Assembly: GCF_023556315.2 (NCBI RefSeq)
Contig: NZ_CP116221.1
Span: 1,685,001-1,749,000 of the forward strand
From: Psychroserpens ponticola
Lineage (GTDB): Bacteria > Bacteroidota > Bacteroidia > Flavobacteriales > Flavobacteriaceae
Direction: 5' to 3'
Length of the DNA stretch: 64,000 nt
Each line of letters opens with the position of its first letter. Position 1 is the first letter of the stretch. A model generated the notes under the pieces. That model saw only the letters and a program-made list of their open reading frames with translations, was not told where the DNA came from and searched no databases. Positions 33,880 to 44,320 of the stretch are shown here, one piece after another. The position numbers and the translations under genes were made by a program.

Positions 33880-35787
33880 TTATAGAGCGTTATCCATAAT
33901 ATCTTGTACGACTTCAGGATTTAAGAGTGTACTTGTATCACCTAAATTACTTGTGTCTTTTCCAGCGATTTTACGTAAAATACGACGCATGATTTTACCA
34001 CTTCGTGTTTTTGGCAAAGCACTTGTAAATTGAATCTTATCGAGTTTCGCAATAGGACCTATTTGTTCAGTAATGATTTGATTGATTTCTTTTCGTAAAT
34101 TATCATGATTACGAGTTTCGCCAGTTTCTTTTAATGTAACATAACCATAAAGAGCATTACCTTTAATATCATGAGGAAAACCTACGATAGCACTTTCTGC
34201 AACAGCAGGATGTTCATTTATGGCATCTTCAATTGGTGCTGTTCCTAAATTATGACCAGACACAATAATCACATCATCTACTCTACCAGTGATTCTGTAA
34301 TAGCCAACTTCATCACGTAAAGCGCCATCACCTGTAAAATACATGTTTTTATATGCCGAAAAATACGTGTCTTTATAACGTTGATGATTTCCCCAAATGG
34401 TACGTGCAATACTTGGCCAAGGAAATTTAACACACAAACGACCATCGACCTGATTCCCTTTAATTTCTTGACCATTCTCATCCATTAATGCAGGTTGAAT
34501 CCCTATAAAAGGCAACGTTGCATACGTTGGTTTAGTTGGTGTAGCAAACGCAATTGGAGTAATCATTATTCCTCCTGTTTCTGTTTGCCACCAAGTATCA
34601 ACAATAGGCGCTTTTTTCTTTCCGACGTTATCGTCATACCAATGCCAAGCTTCTTCGTTGATTGGTTCACCAACAGTTCCTAAAACTTTAATTGATGATA
34701 AGTCTCGATTTTCTAAATGCTCAACACCTTCTTTGGCTAAAGCTCTAATGGCAGTTGGTGCAGTATAAAATTGATTTATTTTATGTTTTTCAACAATGTC
34801 CCAAAATCTTCCAAAATCTGGATAGCTTGGCACACCCTCAAACATTACTGTAGTTGCTCCATTACACAATGGACCATAAACAATATAACTATGACCAGTA
34901 ATCCAGCCAATATCAGCTGTACACCAATACACATCTTCTTCTCTATATTGAAAAACATTCTTAAACGTATATGCTGTATATACCATATAGCCAGCAGTTG
35001 TATGAACCATACCTTTAGGTTTTCCTGTTGAACCTGAAGTATATAAAATGAATAATGGGTCTTCAGCATTCATCGTTTCTGCAGGACAATTTGCATCAGC
35101 ATGATCCAATAAGGGTTGTAACCAATGGTCTCGATTAGCGTTCATTTTAATATCAGAATTAATACGTTTTGCTACTAATACAGATTCAACACAAGCACAA
35201 TCTTCTAGCGCTTCATCTACAATTCCTTTTAGATCAATGGTTTTAGATCCTCTATAAGATCCATCACTGGTAATGACCATTTTACAATCTGAATCATTGA
35301 TTCTAGTAGCCAATGCATTTGATGAAAACCCAGCAAAAACTACAGAGTGTATAGCACCAATTCTCGCACAAGCCAATACTGAAATTGCTAGTTCAGGAAT
35401 CATTGGTAAATAAATACAAACGCGATCACCTTTAGTAATCCCTTTATCTTTTAAAACATTTGCAAATCGACAAACTTTCTCATGCAATTGATTGTATGTG
35501 ATATGCTGAGCCGCTTCATCTGGACTGTTTGGCTCAAAAATAATGGCTGTTTTATCACCTCTAGTTGGTAAATGCCTATCGATACAGTTTTCAGTTATAT
35601 TAAGTTGTGCGCCTTCAAACCATTTAATTTCTGGCTTCGTGAAATCCCAACTTAGGACATTATTCCATTTTTTTCGCCACATAAAATGTTCTTCAGCAAT
35701 TTCTTCCCAAAATACTTCTGGATTTCTTACCGATTTACGGTACACCTGATAATATTCTTCTAAATGCTTAATATGATAGTTGCTCAT
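33880..35787 (-). CDS. acs: Acetyl-CoA synthetase
   Basis: AMP-forming acetate-CoA ligase of 635 residues, full length. The phosphate loop is LYTSGSTGKPKGMVHTTAGY, the A5 motif VDTWWQTETGGIMITPI, the A8 motif YRITGRVDDVIIVSGHNLGT and the acetylatable catalytic lysine in RSGKIMRRILRKI. It makes acetyl-CoA from acetate, ATP and CoA. It is downstream of the ALDH and DUF779 genes on the same strand, fitting an aldehyde-to-acetate-to-acetyl-CoA route. In the ACN domain the helix GAQLNITENCIDRHL fits acetate rather than longer acids. Confidence 0.95.
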   Translation of the reverse strand: MSNYHIKHLEEYYQVYRKSVRNPEVFWEEIAEEHFMWRKKWNNVLSWDFTKPEIKWFEGAQLNITENCIDRHLPTRGDKTAIIFEPNSPDEAAQHITYNQLHEKVCRFANVLKDKGITKGDRVCIYLPMIPELAISVLACARIGAIHSVVFAGFSSNALATRINDSDCKMVITSDGSYRGSKTIDLKGIVDEALEDCACVESVLVAKRINSDIKMNANRDHWLQPLLDHADANCPAETMNAEDPLFILYTSGSTGKPKGMVHTTAGYMVYTAYTFKNVFQYREEDVYWCTADIGWITGHSYIVYGPLCNGATTVMFEGVPSYPDFGRFWDIVEKHKINQFYTAPTAIRALAKEGVEHLENRDLSSIKVLGTVGEPINEEAWHWYDDNVGKKKAPIVDTWWQTETGGIMITPIAFATPTKPTYATLPFIGIQPALMDENGQEIKGNQVDGRLCVKFPWPSIARTIWGNHQRYKDTYFSAYKNMYFTGDGALRDEVGYYRITGRVDDVIIVSGHNLGTAPIEDAINEHPAVAESAIVGFPHDIKGNALYGYVTLKETGETRNHDNLRKEINQIITEQIGPIAKLDKIQFTSALPKTRSGKIMRRILRKIAGKDTSNLGDTSTLLNPEVVQDIMDNAL

Positions 35788-35820
35788 TATAGTGTATTTT
35801 GTTTTAGCAAGTTAATGTAT

Positions 35821-36177
35821 CTATTTTAAATTAAAAAATGCGTCTTCTTCTTTAGTTAACAATCTAGAATGAATAAAAAAACGAAGACCTAAAGGTATTT
35901 CCAAAGAAAAACTTGCGCCTCGACCTTCAGTAATGTCAATTGTTAAGTGTGTGTGTTTCCAGTATTCGAACTGATCTTGGTTCATATAAAAATTAACACC
36001 GTTTAATATTCCTAAAAGAATATCACTGTCATCTAAATACAAATCTCCTTTTTCAAAAACCATTGGTGCAGAACCATCACAACAACCACCACTTTGATGA
36101 AAAATTAACTCACCATGTTTTGTTTTTAACAGCTCCAATGTTTTTGACGCTTTTTCTGTAATTGCTACTCTTTCCAT
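35821..36177 (-). CDS. DUF779 family protein
   Basis: A 118-residue cysteine-bearing small protein of DUF779 (PF05610), with the signature FHQSGGCCDGSAPMVF and FSLEIPLGLRFF. The CC pair could bind metal or be redox active (inference). DUF779 genes are habitually next to ExaC/AldB-type aldehyde dehydrogenases, as here, and may serve as accessory factors. A hairpin at 36193-36226 lies between the two genes and could lower its expression relative to ALDH. Confidence 0.88.
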   Translation of the reverse strand: MERVAITEKASKTLELLKTKHGELIFHQSGGCCDGSAPMVFEKGDLYLDDSDILLGILNGVNFYMNQDQFEYWKHTHLTIDITEGRGASFSLEIPLGLRFFIHSRLLTKEEDAFFNLK

Positions 36178-36192
36178 AGTTTATAATATTAA

Positions 36193-36226
36193 AAAGGCTG
36201 AATTTTAAAAAAAAAAATCAGCCTTT
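36193..36226 (-). terminator. Hairpin between the ALDH and DUF779 genes
   Basis: AAAGGCTGA and TCAGCCTTT form a 9-bp stem with A/T tracts inside the loop that can extend pairing. On the minus strand it ends in CCTTTTTAA, a modest T run. It may act as a partial terminator after ALDH, attenuating DUF779. Confidence 0.6.
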
Positions 36227-36246
36227 ATAGCTATTAATCGATTCTA

Positions 36247-37746
36247 CTAAAAGAATCCTAATTTATTTTTATCGTATGAGATTAACATGTTTTTAGTTTG
36301 ACGATAATAATTAAGCATCATCACATGATTTTCTCTACCAAACCCAGATTTTTTATAGCCTCCAAAAGGAGCATGCGCAGGGTAAGCATGGTAACAGTTT
36401 ACCCAAACACGACCAGCTTTTATGGCTCTTGGTATTTGATATAATTGATGTGCATCTCGCGTCCAAACACCTGCTCCTAATCCGTAAAGTGTATCGTTTG
36501 CTATCTCTAAAGCTTCAGCTTCATCTTTAAAGGTTGTCACACAAGCAACAGGTCCGAAAATTTCTTCCTGAAAAACTCTCATTTTATTATGACCTTCTAA
36601 TAGTGTTGGTTTAATGTAAAACCCGTTTGCTAAATCACCACTTAATTTATTTGCTGTTCCTCCTGTTAATACTTTTGCACCTTCATCTTTTCCTATTTTA
36701 AAATAGGATTGGATTTTTTCATATTGATCATTAGATGCTTGAGCACCAACCATAGTCTTTACATCATAAGGATTATCTTGAATTATAGCATTTGTACGTT
36801 CAATAACACGTTCAATAAACGCATCGTAAATATCTTCTTGAACTAAAATCCTGGAAGGACATGTACATACTTCACCTTGATTGAACGCAAATAAAACTGC
36901 ACCTTCAATAGCTTTATCTAAATAGGCATCGTCAGCATCCATTACAGAATTAAAGAAAATGTTAGGAGATTTTCCACCTAACTCCATAGTTACTGGATTT
37001 AGATTTTTAGATGCATACTGCATAATTAGTTGTCCTGTAGTGGTTTCTCCAGTAAAAGCAACTTTGTCTACTCTAGCACTAGACGCTAATGGTTTTCCTG
37101 CTTCTGGACCAAAGCCATGTACTACGTTTACAACACCTGGCGGAAACACTTCAGCAATTTTCTCCATTAGTAAGGTTGCAGATGAAGGTGTTTGTTCAGC
37201 AGGTTTTAAAACCACGCAGTTTCCAGTTACAAGAGCTGGAGGTAATTTCCAGGATAGCATTAAAAGTGGAAAATTCCAAGGGATAATTTGACCAACAACA
37301 CCTAATGGTTCTTTAATATTCATGGATAAGGTATTCTGATCTAGTTCAGTTGCACTGCCTTCTTCAGAACGAATACAAGCTGCAAAATACCTCCAATGAT
37401 CTACTGCCAATGGTACATCTGCATTTAAGGTTTCACGAATTGGCTTTCCATTATCGCAAGTTTCTACTAATGCAAACGCTTCCAAATTAGCTTCAATAAT
37501 GTCTGCTACTTTATTTAGCAAGGTTGCTCTTTCTGTTGCAGATGTATTTCCCCAAGCTTCTTTTGCGGCATTAGCTGCATCTAAAGCTAACTCAACATCT
37601 TCTTTTTGTGAGCGAGGGTACTTTGCAATAAAACTATTATCAATTGGAGATGTGTTTTCGAAATATTGACCATCAATAGGATCTACAAATTTTCCATTGA
37701 TAAAATTGCCGTATTTTTCTTTAAATTTTGGTTTTGAATAACTCAT
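36247..37746 (-). CDS. Aldehyde dehydrogenase (acetaldehyde dehydrogenase II type)
   Basis: NAD(P)-dependent aldehyde dehydrogenase of 499 residues. Landmarks are [17 protein letters not shown] (cofactor), [14 protein letters not shown] with the general-base Glu255 and [12 protein letters not shown] with catalytic Cys294. GEVC with a second Cys at 296 is typical of AldB/ExaC/AcoD-type acetaldehyde dehydrogenases. It oxidises acetaldehyde (or similar short aldehydes) to the acid, which Acs downstream could activate. A divergent AraC regulator and direct repeats upstream suggest aldehyde-inducible expression (inference). Confidence 0.9.
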   Translation of the reverse strand: MSYSKPKFKEKYGNFINGKFVDPIDGQYFENTSPIDNSFIAKYPRSQKEDVELALDAANAAKEAWGNTSATERATLLNKVADIIEANLEAFALVETCDNGKPIRETLNADVPLAVDHWRYFAACIRSEEGSATELDQNTLSMNIKEPLGVVGQIIPWNFPLLMLSWKLPPALVTGNCVVLKPAEQTPSSATLLMEKIAEVFPPGVVNVVHGFGPEAGKPLASSARVDKVAFTGETTTGQLIMQYASKNLNPVTMELGGKSPNIFFNSVMDADDAYLDKAIEGAVLFAFNQGEVCTCPSRILVQEDIYDAFIERVIERTNAIIQDNPYDVKTMVGAQASNDQYEKIQSYFKIGKDEGAKVLTGGTANKLSGDLANGFYIKPTLLEGHNKMRVFQEEIFGPVACVTTFKDEAEALEIANDTLYGLGAGVWTRDAHQLYQIPRAIKAGRVWVNCYHAYPAHAPFGGYKKSGFGRENHVMMLNYYRQTKNMLISYDKNKLGFF

Positions 37747-37841
37747 ATAATTTCTTGTTTAATTAGTAATTAGTAAAAATTTTAGTCCAAAAAATGGTTT
37801 ATATTTAATTTTGATAAAGTTATTTTATCATATTCTAATTA

Positions 37842-37874
37842 TCTTGAACATATTTATTATATTCTTGAACATAT
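37842..37874. promoter_or_regulatory. Direct repeats, likely AraC-family regulator sites
   Basis: TCTTGAACATAT occurs exactly twice (37842-37853 and 37863-37874), 21 bp apart, two turns of DNA on the same face, typical for AraC/XylS half-sites. A weaker third copy (TATTTTATCATAT, 37821-37833) lies 20 bp further toward ALDH. The sites lie between the divergent ALDH and AraC genes. Confidence 0.6.
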
Positions 37875-37919
37875 CTCTTATTTGCCTTATTTATGCATTA
37901 AAATTTTGTAATATTGAGT

Positions 37920-38840
37920 ATGAAACCTTTATTAAATCAGCATAAAAACAATAGAAAACTGACCACTTTAGTGGAAAATAGAACAACGTATAATGCTGAT
38001 TATGCAGAACTTAATATTTATGAAACTCATGCTCTTGCTGAAAAAGTGTCGCTAACCTTTGACTTTCCAATTATAGCAAGTATGCTTACAGGAAAGAAAA
38101 TCATGCACATTGATGGTTTTGAAGCTTTTGATTTTTATCCTGGTGAATCTGTAGTAATGCCAACGAATAAGGAAATGGTTATAGATTTTCCTATAGCCAC
38201 AAAAGATCGTCCAACCCAATGTTTAGCCTTAGGTATTGATGCTTTCAAAATTGATGAAGTTGTTGAAAAATTTAACCATCACGTCGCTATTGAAAACGAA
38301 AACAATAATTGGAATTTAGACCAAACTGCTTCTCATTTAATTAACAATACAGATGTAAATCATTTAATTGAACGGCTAACGTATACTTTTACTAATAATA
38401 ACAAATCTAAAGACGTCTTATTAGATTTAATGATTCAAGAATTAGTCGTTAGATTATTGCAGACCAAAGCGAAGTCTTTAATTCTAAACGATCCGAATCA
38501 GGTTTTTAATGATACTAGAATCGGTTCTGTTATTAAATTTATCAAAGATAATTTAACTAATAAAGATATTTCTGTTGATCTCTTAGCGAAAAAAGCTCAC
38601 ATGAGTACGTCTCATTTTCACAAACAATTTAAAAACACTTTAGGAGTCTCACCTATTGATTATATAAATTCTGAAAAAATAAAGTTTTCTAAAAAGCTCA
38701 TTAAAGAATCTAAAGATTTTAGAATGTCTGAAATTGCTTTTAAATCTGGATTCAATAATACGAGTTACTTCAATAGACAATTCAAAAAAATGGAACTTAT
38801 GACACCTCAACAATTTAAATCTTCAATCTCTAAATATTAA
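37920..38840 (+). CDS. AraC family transcriptional regulator
   Basis: A 306-residue regulator using ATG at 37920, two codons after an in-frame TTG. The N-terminal part resembles the AraC_N domain (PF06719) of E. coli YqhC, which controls an aldehyde reductase. The C-terminal AraC-type HTH pair (about 205-306) includes DISVDLLAKKAHMSTSHFHKQFK and MSEIAFKSGFNNTSYFNRQFKKM. Divergent from ALDH with paired sites between, so it probably activates the ALDH-DUF779-acs set (inference). Its stop overlaps the convergent AGCS gene's stop by 4 bp. Confidence 0.88.
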   Translation: MKPLLNQHKNNRKLTTLVENRTTYNADYAELNIYETHALAEKVSLTFDFPIIASMLTGKKIMHIDGFEAFDFYPGESVVMPTNKEMVIDFPIATKDRPTQCLALGIDAFKIDEVVEKFNHHVAIENENNNWNLDQTASHLINNTDVNHLIERLTYTFTNNNKSKDVLLDLMIQELVVRLLQTKAKSLILNDPNQVFNDTRIGSVIKFIKDNLTNKDISVDLLAKKAHMSTSHFHKQFKNTLGVSPIDYINSEKIKFSKKLIKESKDFRMSEIAFKSGFNNTSYFNRQFKKMELMTPQQFKSSISKY

Positions 38841-40219
38841 GTGTTTTTAAGACGTGTTCTGTATGCTTTTATTTCTTTCACAACTCTTGGTGCAAGTAAA
38901 ATTGTCGCTAACATGGTTGGAATTGCCATAAATGCAAAAATGCCATCAATAAAATTAATTACTGTATTAAAAGGAACAGTTGCTGCTAATACAATACTTA
39001 AAATATAGATGTAATTATAATAGTGTTTTTTATCTGCTCCAATTAAAAATGACATGCATTTTGTGCCATAATATGCATAGGAAAACAAAGAAGAAATACT
39101 GAATATAAATACACAAATCATCAATAAATACTGTCCATATCCTGGCATTGCATCTTGAAAAGCTGAAGCTGTTAATGTCACACCATTTCCAGATGTTGTT
39201 TCCCAAACACCTGTTACTAAAATTGCCATAGCAGTTAAAGTACAAACAATAAGAGTATCAATTACAGGACCTAACATAGCGACTAAACCTTCTCGAACAG
39301 GTTCATTAGTCTTTGCTGCTCCATGTGCCATTGGTGCTGTACCAATACCTGCTTCATTTGAAAAAGCACCACGTTTTATTCCTAATAGAATAAGTGCGCC
39401 TAGAACTCCTCCAATAACATCTTTATGACTTTCAGTATCTAAACTATTCGCTTCAAAAGCATCTGTGAAAATCATTAGAAAATATTTTGGGACTTCAGTA
39501 TAGTTTAAGGCTAAAATTATTAATACCAAGATAAAGTATAAAATGACCATTGATGGTACTAGTTTAGAAGCGATATTACTAATTCGTTTTAGTCCTCCTA
39601 AAATTACAATAGACGTTATAATCACTAAAACACCAGCAATTATCAAATTTGTAGATGTACTTACTTCTACACCATTGGGAATTAATATAATATCATTTAT
39701 AGCTTGTTTCAACTGATTGACATTTACAACAGGTAAAGCTCCTAACATTCCAAAAACGGAAAACATAATTGCCAAAAATTTCCAGTTTTTCACTAATCCT
39801 TCACGAATAAAATACATTGGTCCACCTTGTAAATCACCATTGCTATCTTTGCCTCGATACATAATGGCTAAAGTTGAAGTAAAAAATTTGGTACTCATTC
39901 CTACAATTGCGCTAATCCACATCCAAAACATTGCTCCTGGTCCACCAACAGAAATTGCAAGTGCAACTCCAGCAATATTTCCCATACCAATTGTAGAAGA
40001 CAATGCGGTTGTTAACGCTTTAAAATGACTAATTTCTCCTGGATCATTTGGATCATCATATAGTCCTCTCAATACTTGAATAGCATGCCCAAAAAAGCGA
40101 AATGGCAAAAACCTAGAAATTAAAAGTAGATAAAGTCCGCCTCCAATGAGTAAAACGATCAAGGGAATTCCCCAAGCAAGGGAAGAAAATTTTTCAGATA
40201 ATAGATTAAGTTGTTCCAT
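38837..40219 (-). CDS. AGCS family sodium/alanine (amino acid):cation symporter
   Basis: A 460-residue inner-membrane protein with about eleven hydrophobic segments. The family (PF01235) is shown by STIGMGNIAGVALAISVGGPG, GGPMYFIREGL and NEAGIGTAPMAHGAAKT. It imports alanine, glycine or a related amino acid with Na+. It is a stand-alone gene, and the exact substrate is not readable from sequence. Confidence 0.92.
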   Translation of the reverse strand: MEQLNLLSEKFSSLAWGIPLIVLLIGGGLYLLLISRFLPFRFFGHAIQVLRGLYDDPNDPGEISHFKALTTALSSTIGMGNIAGVALAISVGGPGAMFWMWISAIVGMSTKFFTSTLAIMYRGKDSNGDLQGGPMYFIREGLVKNWKFLAIMFSVFGMLGALPVVNVNQLKQAINDIILIPNGVEVSTSTNLIIAGVLVIITSIVILGGLKRISNIASKLVPSMVILYFILVLIILALNYTEVPKYFLMIFTDAFEANSLDTESHKDVIGGVLGALILLGIKRGAFSNEAGIGTAPMAHGAAKTNEPVREGLVAMLGPVIDTLIVCTLTAMAILVTGVWETTSGNGVTLTASAFQDAMPGYGQYLLMICVFIFSISSLFSYAYYGTKCMSFLIGADKKHYYNYIYILSIVLAATVPFNTVINFIDGIFAFMAIPTMLATILLAPRVVKEIKAYRTRLKNT

Positions 40220-40307
40220 GAATAAATTAATACTCCTCTAAGATATTATTTTAGATCTAGCATTCCTTAAAAAATAAAGTATCTTTAATTTTTTTAAAAA
40301 TATTTTA

Positions 40308-41393
40308 TTGATATCCAACCGACTTTTCTTCATAGATGCAGTACGTGCATTTGCAATTTTAATGATGTTGCAAGGTCATTTTATTGATACACTTTTAAAT
40401 CCCATTTACAGAAATACATCTAATTTAGCATTTCAAATTTGGTCCTATTTTCGAGGTATTACTGCACCAACATTTTTTACAATTTCTGGATTGGTATTTT
40501 TATTTCTGCTATTAAGAGCTAAAGAAAAAGGAGATGATTATCCAAGGATAAAAAAAGGACTCTATAGAAGTTTATTACTGATTATTATTGGGTACGGATT
40601 GCGTATTAATATTTTTAGTTGGCTAAATGGAGAACTTAGTAATACGCTATTAATTATTGATGTATTACAATGCATTGGCTTATCACTAATAATTCTTATT
40701 GGTTGTTATGTATTGCTTAGAAAGTACGTGCGCTTGCTATCTGTTTTGCTTTTAGTTTTAGGATGTTTATGTTTTTTGACAGAACCTTTGTATCGCAGCT
40801 TAAATTTAAGTCATATTCCAGATGTATTTGCAAATTATATGACTAAAAAAAATGGTTCGATTTTTACTATTTTACCTTGGTTTGGCTTTACTGCTTTTGG
40901 CGGATTTTTGGCAACAGTTTTCTTTTCACATGCACATAAAAATAGATTTAGATTAATTACAATTTTTTCTTTTTTTATTTTCGGAAGCCTACTCATTGAA
41001 TATTCGTCTTGGTTTTTAATGAAGCTATACTATTGGACAGACGTTGAGCTTTTCAAGGCTTCAGCTTATTACAATTACTTGTTTACAAGATTCGGAAATG
41101 TACTTTTGTTATTTGGTATTTTTTATGCTTCGGAACCGTTACTTAAAGGTTCAATTATTGGTAAAATTGGACAAAAAACATTGTCGATATATGTCATTCA
41201 TTTCATTATTATTTTTGGAAGCTTTACAGGAATGGGTTTAAAACATTTCTTTTCAAAATCACTTACACCAATTGAAGTCCTTTTTGGTGCCATTATTTTT
41301 ATGGTTTTGGTTTGTATTATATCATTTCATTACGTTAAAACCAATGCCTTTATTTACAGTAAACTAAGACAAGTTTTTCAGCGATTAAGATAA
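40308..41393 (+). CDS. DUF1624 / heparan-alpha-glucosaminide acetyltransferase-like membrane protein
   Basis: A 361-residue polytopic membrane protein with about ten hydrophobic segments. The opening SNRLFFIDAVRAFAILMMLQGHF, with an Asp-Arg-His arrangement, is typical of the acyltransferase-3-like DUF1624/HGSNAT group (PF07786). These move acyl groups across or at the membrane onto sugars or lipids; the acceptor is unknown. The only reasonable start is the TTG at 40308, because the first ATG would remove the conserved opening. A role in surface glycan or lipid acylation is a guess. Confidence 0.75.
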   Translation: MISNRLFFIDAVRAFAILMMLQGHFIDTLLNPIYRNTSNLAFQIWSYFRGITAPTFFTISGLVFLFLLLRAKEKGDDYPRIKKGLYRSLLLIIIGYGLRINIFSWLNGELSNTLLIIDVLQCIGLSLIILIGCYVLLRKYVRLLSVLLLVLGCLCFLTEPLYRSLNLSHIPDVFANYMTKKNGSIFTILPWFGFTAFGGFLATVFFSHAHKNRFRLITIFSFFIFGSLLIEYSSWFLMKLYYWTDVELFKASAYYNYLFTRFGNVLLLFGIFYASEPLLKGSIIGKIGQKTLSIYVIHFIIIFGSFTGMGLKHFFSKSLTPIEVLFGAIIFMVLVCIISFHYVKTNAFIYSKLRQVFQRLR

Positions 41394-41420
41394 ATTACTG
41401 AATTTTATATATTTCTTTTT

Positions 41421-42698
41421 ATGAATAAAACATCTACTTTAATATTCCTTTTTTTTACAATCATTATTTACGGACAAGAACCTAATGCAACATCAGAACC
41501 TTCTAATGCGTTTATTTTAACTCCTGAAGTATTGATTGGAATAACTGGCGAGTCAAATACAGATTTTCCCTATAGAACCTTGCAAACACAGTATCTCATA
41601 AATTTTGGATGGAACCATTTAAACACTACTCAAGAATGGGCTAAGCGACTTAAATATCCAAGAACAGGACTAAGTATTGGTTATACAGATTTTGGAAATA
41701 AACGGTTTTTAGGACATGCATTTTCGTTATTACCATTTATGGAATTTAATGGGTTTAAAAAAGAACGGTTTAAAGTTCATGTTGGTACTGGTCTTTCTTA
41801 TTTTAATAAAAAATATGATTTTACAGACAATTTTTTTAACCGAGCAACGTCAACAGATTTAACTTGGTCATTCAGACTTTTCGCCTATTATAACTTATTT
41901 CCTTCTGAAACTATAGATTGGAGAATTGGAGCTGGTTATGCACATCATTCAAATGGTCATACACGTTTACCAAATCAAGGTTATAATTCATTTTTAGTTA
42001 GTTTTTCTGCTGATATAAAATCAGCTTCAAAAATTAAAAACATAAACAATCTAGAACCTATTGCGCTTAAAAAGAGTATTTCTGATTACTATTTGATACA
42101 TTTAGGAGCAGGTATAAACTCACTTTCCGAAACCTTTAGCGATAAAACAGAAGTGTATACTATTTCTGGTGAATACGGAAAAATTATAAATAATACCTTT
42201 AAATTGGGAGTCGGATTTTATTATAGATTTTATCAAAATTATTACGATTATATTAACAACAATGAGTCTTTAGTTCAGGAAGGTCGTGAATACGATTACC
42301 TAAAAAAGAATCCTTTTTGGAATGCTACAAATTTCGGACTTACAGTAAATGGTGAAATACTATTAAACCATATTGGTATTGATGTGCAATTTGGATTTAA
42401 CATTCATAAACCTGCTTATAGAGTTGATTGGACGCTAAACCAAGGCTATGGTGTTGTTCCTACAACAATTAATGAAGATCATGGAGGTGAATTTGCTTTA
42501 GGTGAATTAGATGCTTATTATCAATTAAAACGTTTAGTTTCTGCGCGATTTGGTTTGAAGTACTATTTTATTGGTTCAGAGAAAAAATCAAATTATGATT
42601 TTTATGTTGGTACCTTTATAAATTCAAATTTTGGTCAAGCCGATTTTACAGAAATGAGCTTTGGATACATTCATAAATTCAATTTTGAAGAACGCTAA
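41421..42698 (+). CDS. PagL-like lipid A 3-O-deacylase (acyloxyacyl hydrolase)
   Basis: A 425-residue exported protein with a signal peptide (MNKTSTLIFLFFTIIIYGQ). YAHHSNGHTRLPNQGYN (about residue 173-189) is the PagL motif with the His-Ser catalytic pair and conserved Asn, inside a beta-barrel-like region. PagL is about 170 residues; this protein carries a long second beta-rich half, a form annotated widely in flavobacteria as acyloxyacyl hydrolase. An outer-membrane enzyme that trims lipid A acyl chains is the best call. It follows the acyltransferase-type gene by 28 bp, so a shared envelope-lipid role is possible. Confidence 0.8.
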   Translation: MNKTSTLIFLFFTIIIYGQEPNATSEPSNAFILTPEVLIGITGESNTDFPYRTLQTQYLINFGWNHLNTTQEWAKRLKYPRTGLSIGYTDFGNKRFLGHAFSLLPFMEFNGFKKERFKVHVGTGLSYFNKKYDFTDNFFNRATSTDLTWSFRLFAYYNLFPSETIDWRIGAGYAHHSNGHTRLPNQGYNSFLVSFSADIKSASKIKNINNLEPIALKKSISDYYLIHLGAGINSLSETFSDKTEVYTISGEYGKIINNTFKLGVGFYYRFYQNYYDYINNNESLVQEGREYDYLKKNPFWNATNFGLTVNGEILLNHIGIDVQFGFNIHKPAYRVDWTLNQGYGVVPTTINEDHGGEFALGELDAYYQLKRLVSARFGLKYYFIGSEKKSNYDFYVGTFINSNFGQADFTEMSFGYIHKFNFEER

Positions 42699-42802
42699 TA
42701 ATGTTATTGAATATTGAAGAATTATTATTGTTTCAAAAAAAATTGATGACAATTTAACTTTTTAGTGATGGTATTATATATCAAATACTAAAATTCATTA
42801 TT

Positions 42803-43294
42803 ATGAAGTTAAAATTTAAGTACCTTCAATTTGCAATCATCGTATTATTATGTTCATGTTCATCAAGTGATGATAGTTCTTCTAAAGACAAAATTTCTTC
42901 CGAATTTTTAACTGTAAAAGTCAACCAAGAGAATTTTGTTGTAGAGAGTTTTTCTGCTGAATTGACAGAGTACAACGTTTCAGATGAAATGGTAATTAGT
43001 GCAATGAGTGCTAATGGAGATGCTATATATATGACCTTAGTAGATTATGAAGGTGCTGACACATATGCCTTTGGATCAGTATACATTATGTCTGCTTCAT
43101 ACTATAACTCAAGTGAAGATCAATACTATATTGTCAGTATTGCTAATCAGCAGCCCATAGGATCTTGTACAATAGAATCTGATAATGGTCAACAAATTAA
43201 AGGAGTATTTAATTTTCTTGGAGAAATACTTCCAAATCCTGATAATATTTCTCCTGTGAACGTATCAAACGGAAATTTTGTAATAAACTATTGA
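42803..43294 (+). CDS. Lipoprotein, DUF6252-like
   Basis: A 163-residue putative lipoprotein. The signal sequence reaches a lipobox ([13 protein letters not shown], Cys17 or Cys19), followed by a Ser/Asp linker and a beta-rich domain that includes [10 protein letters not shown], resembling DUF6252. Likely anchored to the outer membrane or cell surface. The function is unknown. Its end overlaps the convergent purC gene's end by 7 bp. Confidence 0.75.
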   Translation: MKLKFKYLQFAIIVLLCSCSSSDDSSSKDKISSEFLTVKVNQENFVVESFSAELTEYNVSDEMVISAMSANGDAIYMTLVDYEGADTYAFGSVYIMSASYYNSSEDQYYIVSIANQQPIGSCTIESDNGQQIKGVFNFLGEILPNPDNISPVNVSNGNFVINY

Positions 43295-44238
43295 TTTAAA
43301 TATTTTAAAACATTAGCCTCTATCCTACTTTGAATATTTGAAACATCAGCTTTTACAAAGGGTTCTCCCATAATATTCTCATAGAGTTCGATATAACGCT
43401 CACTAACGGTTTTGATATACGCATCACTCATTTCGGGAACTGTTTGTCCGTCGAGACCTTGAAAGTTATTAGAGATTAACCACTGACGCACAAACTCTTT
43501 CGACAATTGCTTTTGAGTTTCATTATTATCTTGTCGTTCTTGATAACCATCAGCATAAAAATATCGTGACGAATCTGGTGTGTGAATTTCATCAATCAAT
43601 ACAATTTTGCCTTCTTTTGTTTTTCCGAATTCATACTTTGTGTCCACTAAAATTAATCCTCTAGAGGCTGCTATTTCAGTTCCTCTTTGGAAAAGTTTAC
43701 GTGTATAATCTTCCAAAACGATATAATCGTCTTCAGAAACAACACCTCTTTTTAAAATATCTTCTCTAGAAATATCCTCATCATGATCTCCCATTTCAGC
43801 TTTAGTTGCTGGTGTAATAATTGGATTAGGAAACTTATCGTTTTCTTTCATTCCTTCAGGCATTTCAACACCACACAATAGTCGACGACCAGCTTTATAT
43901 TCTCGAGCAGCATGACCAGACATATAACCACGAATGACCATTTCTACTTTAAACGGCTCACATAAATGTCCGACAGCCACATTTGGATCTGGAGTTGCTG
44001 TTAGCCAATTAGGTACTAAATCTTCAGTAGCTTTCATCATGCTTGTTGCAATCTGGTTTAAAATCTGACCTTTATACGGAATTCCTTTTGGCATCACGAC
44101 ATCAAAAGCTGACAAACGATCTGTAGCAATCATGACTAATGCTTCATCATTAATATTATAAACAGCTCTTACTTTTCCTTTATACAGGCTTTTTTGGTTT
44201 GGAAAATTGAAATTGGTATCGATTATTGTGTTACTCAT
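43288..44238 (-). CDS. purC: Phosphoribosylaminoimidazole-succinocarboxamide synthase
   Basis: SAICAR synthetase of 316 residues, the long form usual in Bacteroidota. Signatures are [50 protein letters not shown] and [30 protein letters not shown]. It ligates aspartate to CAIR in purine synthesis. A single-gene unit in this window; 220 bp upstream holds a structured RNA-like element and a repeat. Confidence 0.96.
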   Translation of the reverse strand: MSNTIIDTNFNFPNQKSLYKGKVRAVYNINDEALVMIATDRLSAFDVVMPKGIPYKGQILNQIATSMMKATEDLVPNWLTATPDPNVAVGHLCEPFKVEMVIRGYMSGHAAREYKAGRRLLCGVEMPEGMKENDKFPNPIITPATKAEMGDHDEDISREDILKRGVVSEDDYIVLEDYTRKLFQRGTEIAASRGLILVDTKYEFGKTKEGKIVLIDEIHTPDSSRYFYADGYQERQDNNETQKQLSKEFVRQWLISNNFQGLDGQTVPEMSDAYIKTVSERYIELYENIMGEPFVKADVSNIQSRIEANVLKYLNQ

Positions 44239-44320
44239 TACGGTTTAGACGTTTGTGTATTGATTTGTGTTTACGTTTAGTGGCTTGCCAACTATTTACT
44301 TTATAATGATTGATTAAGTC

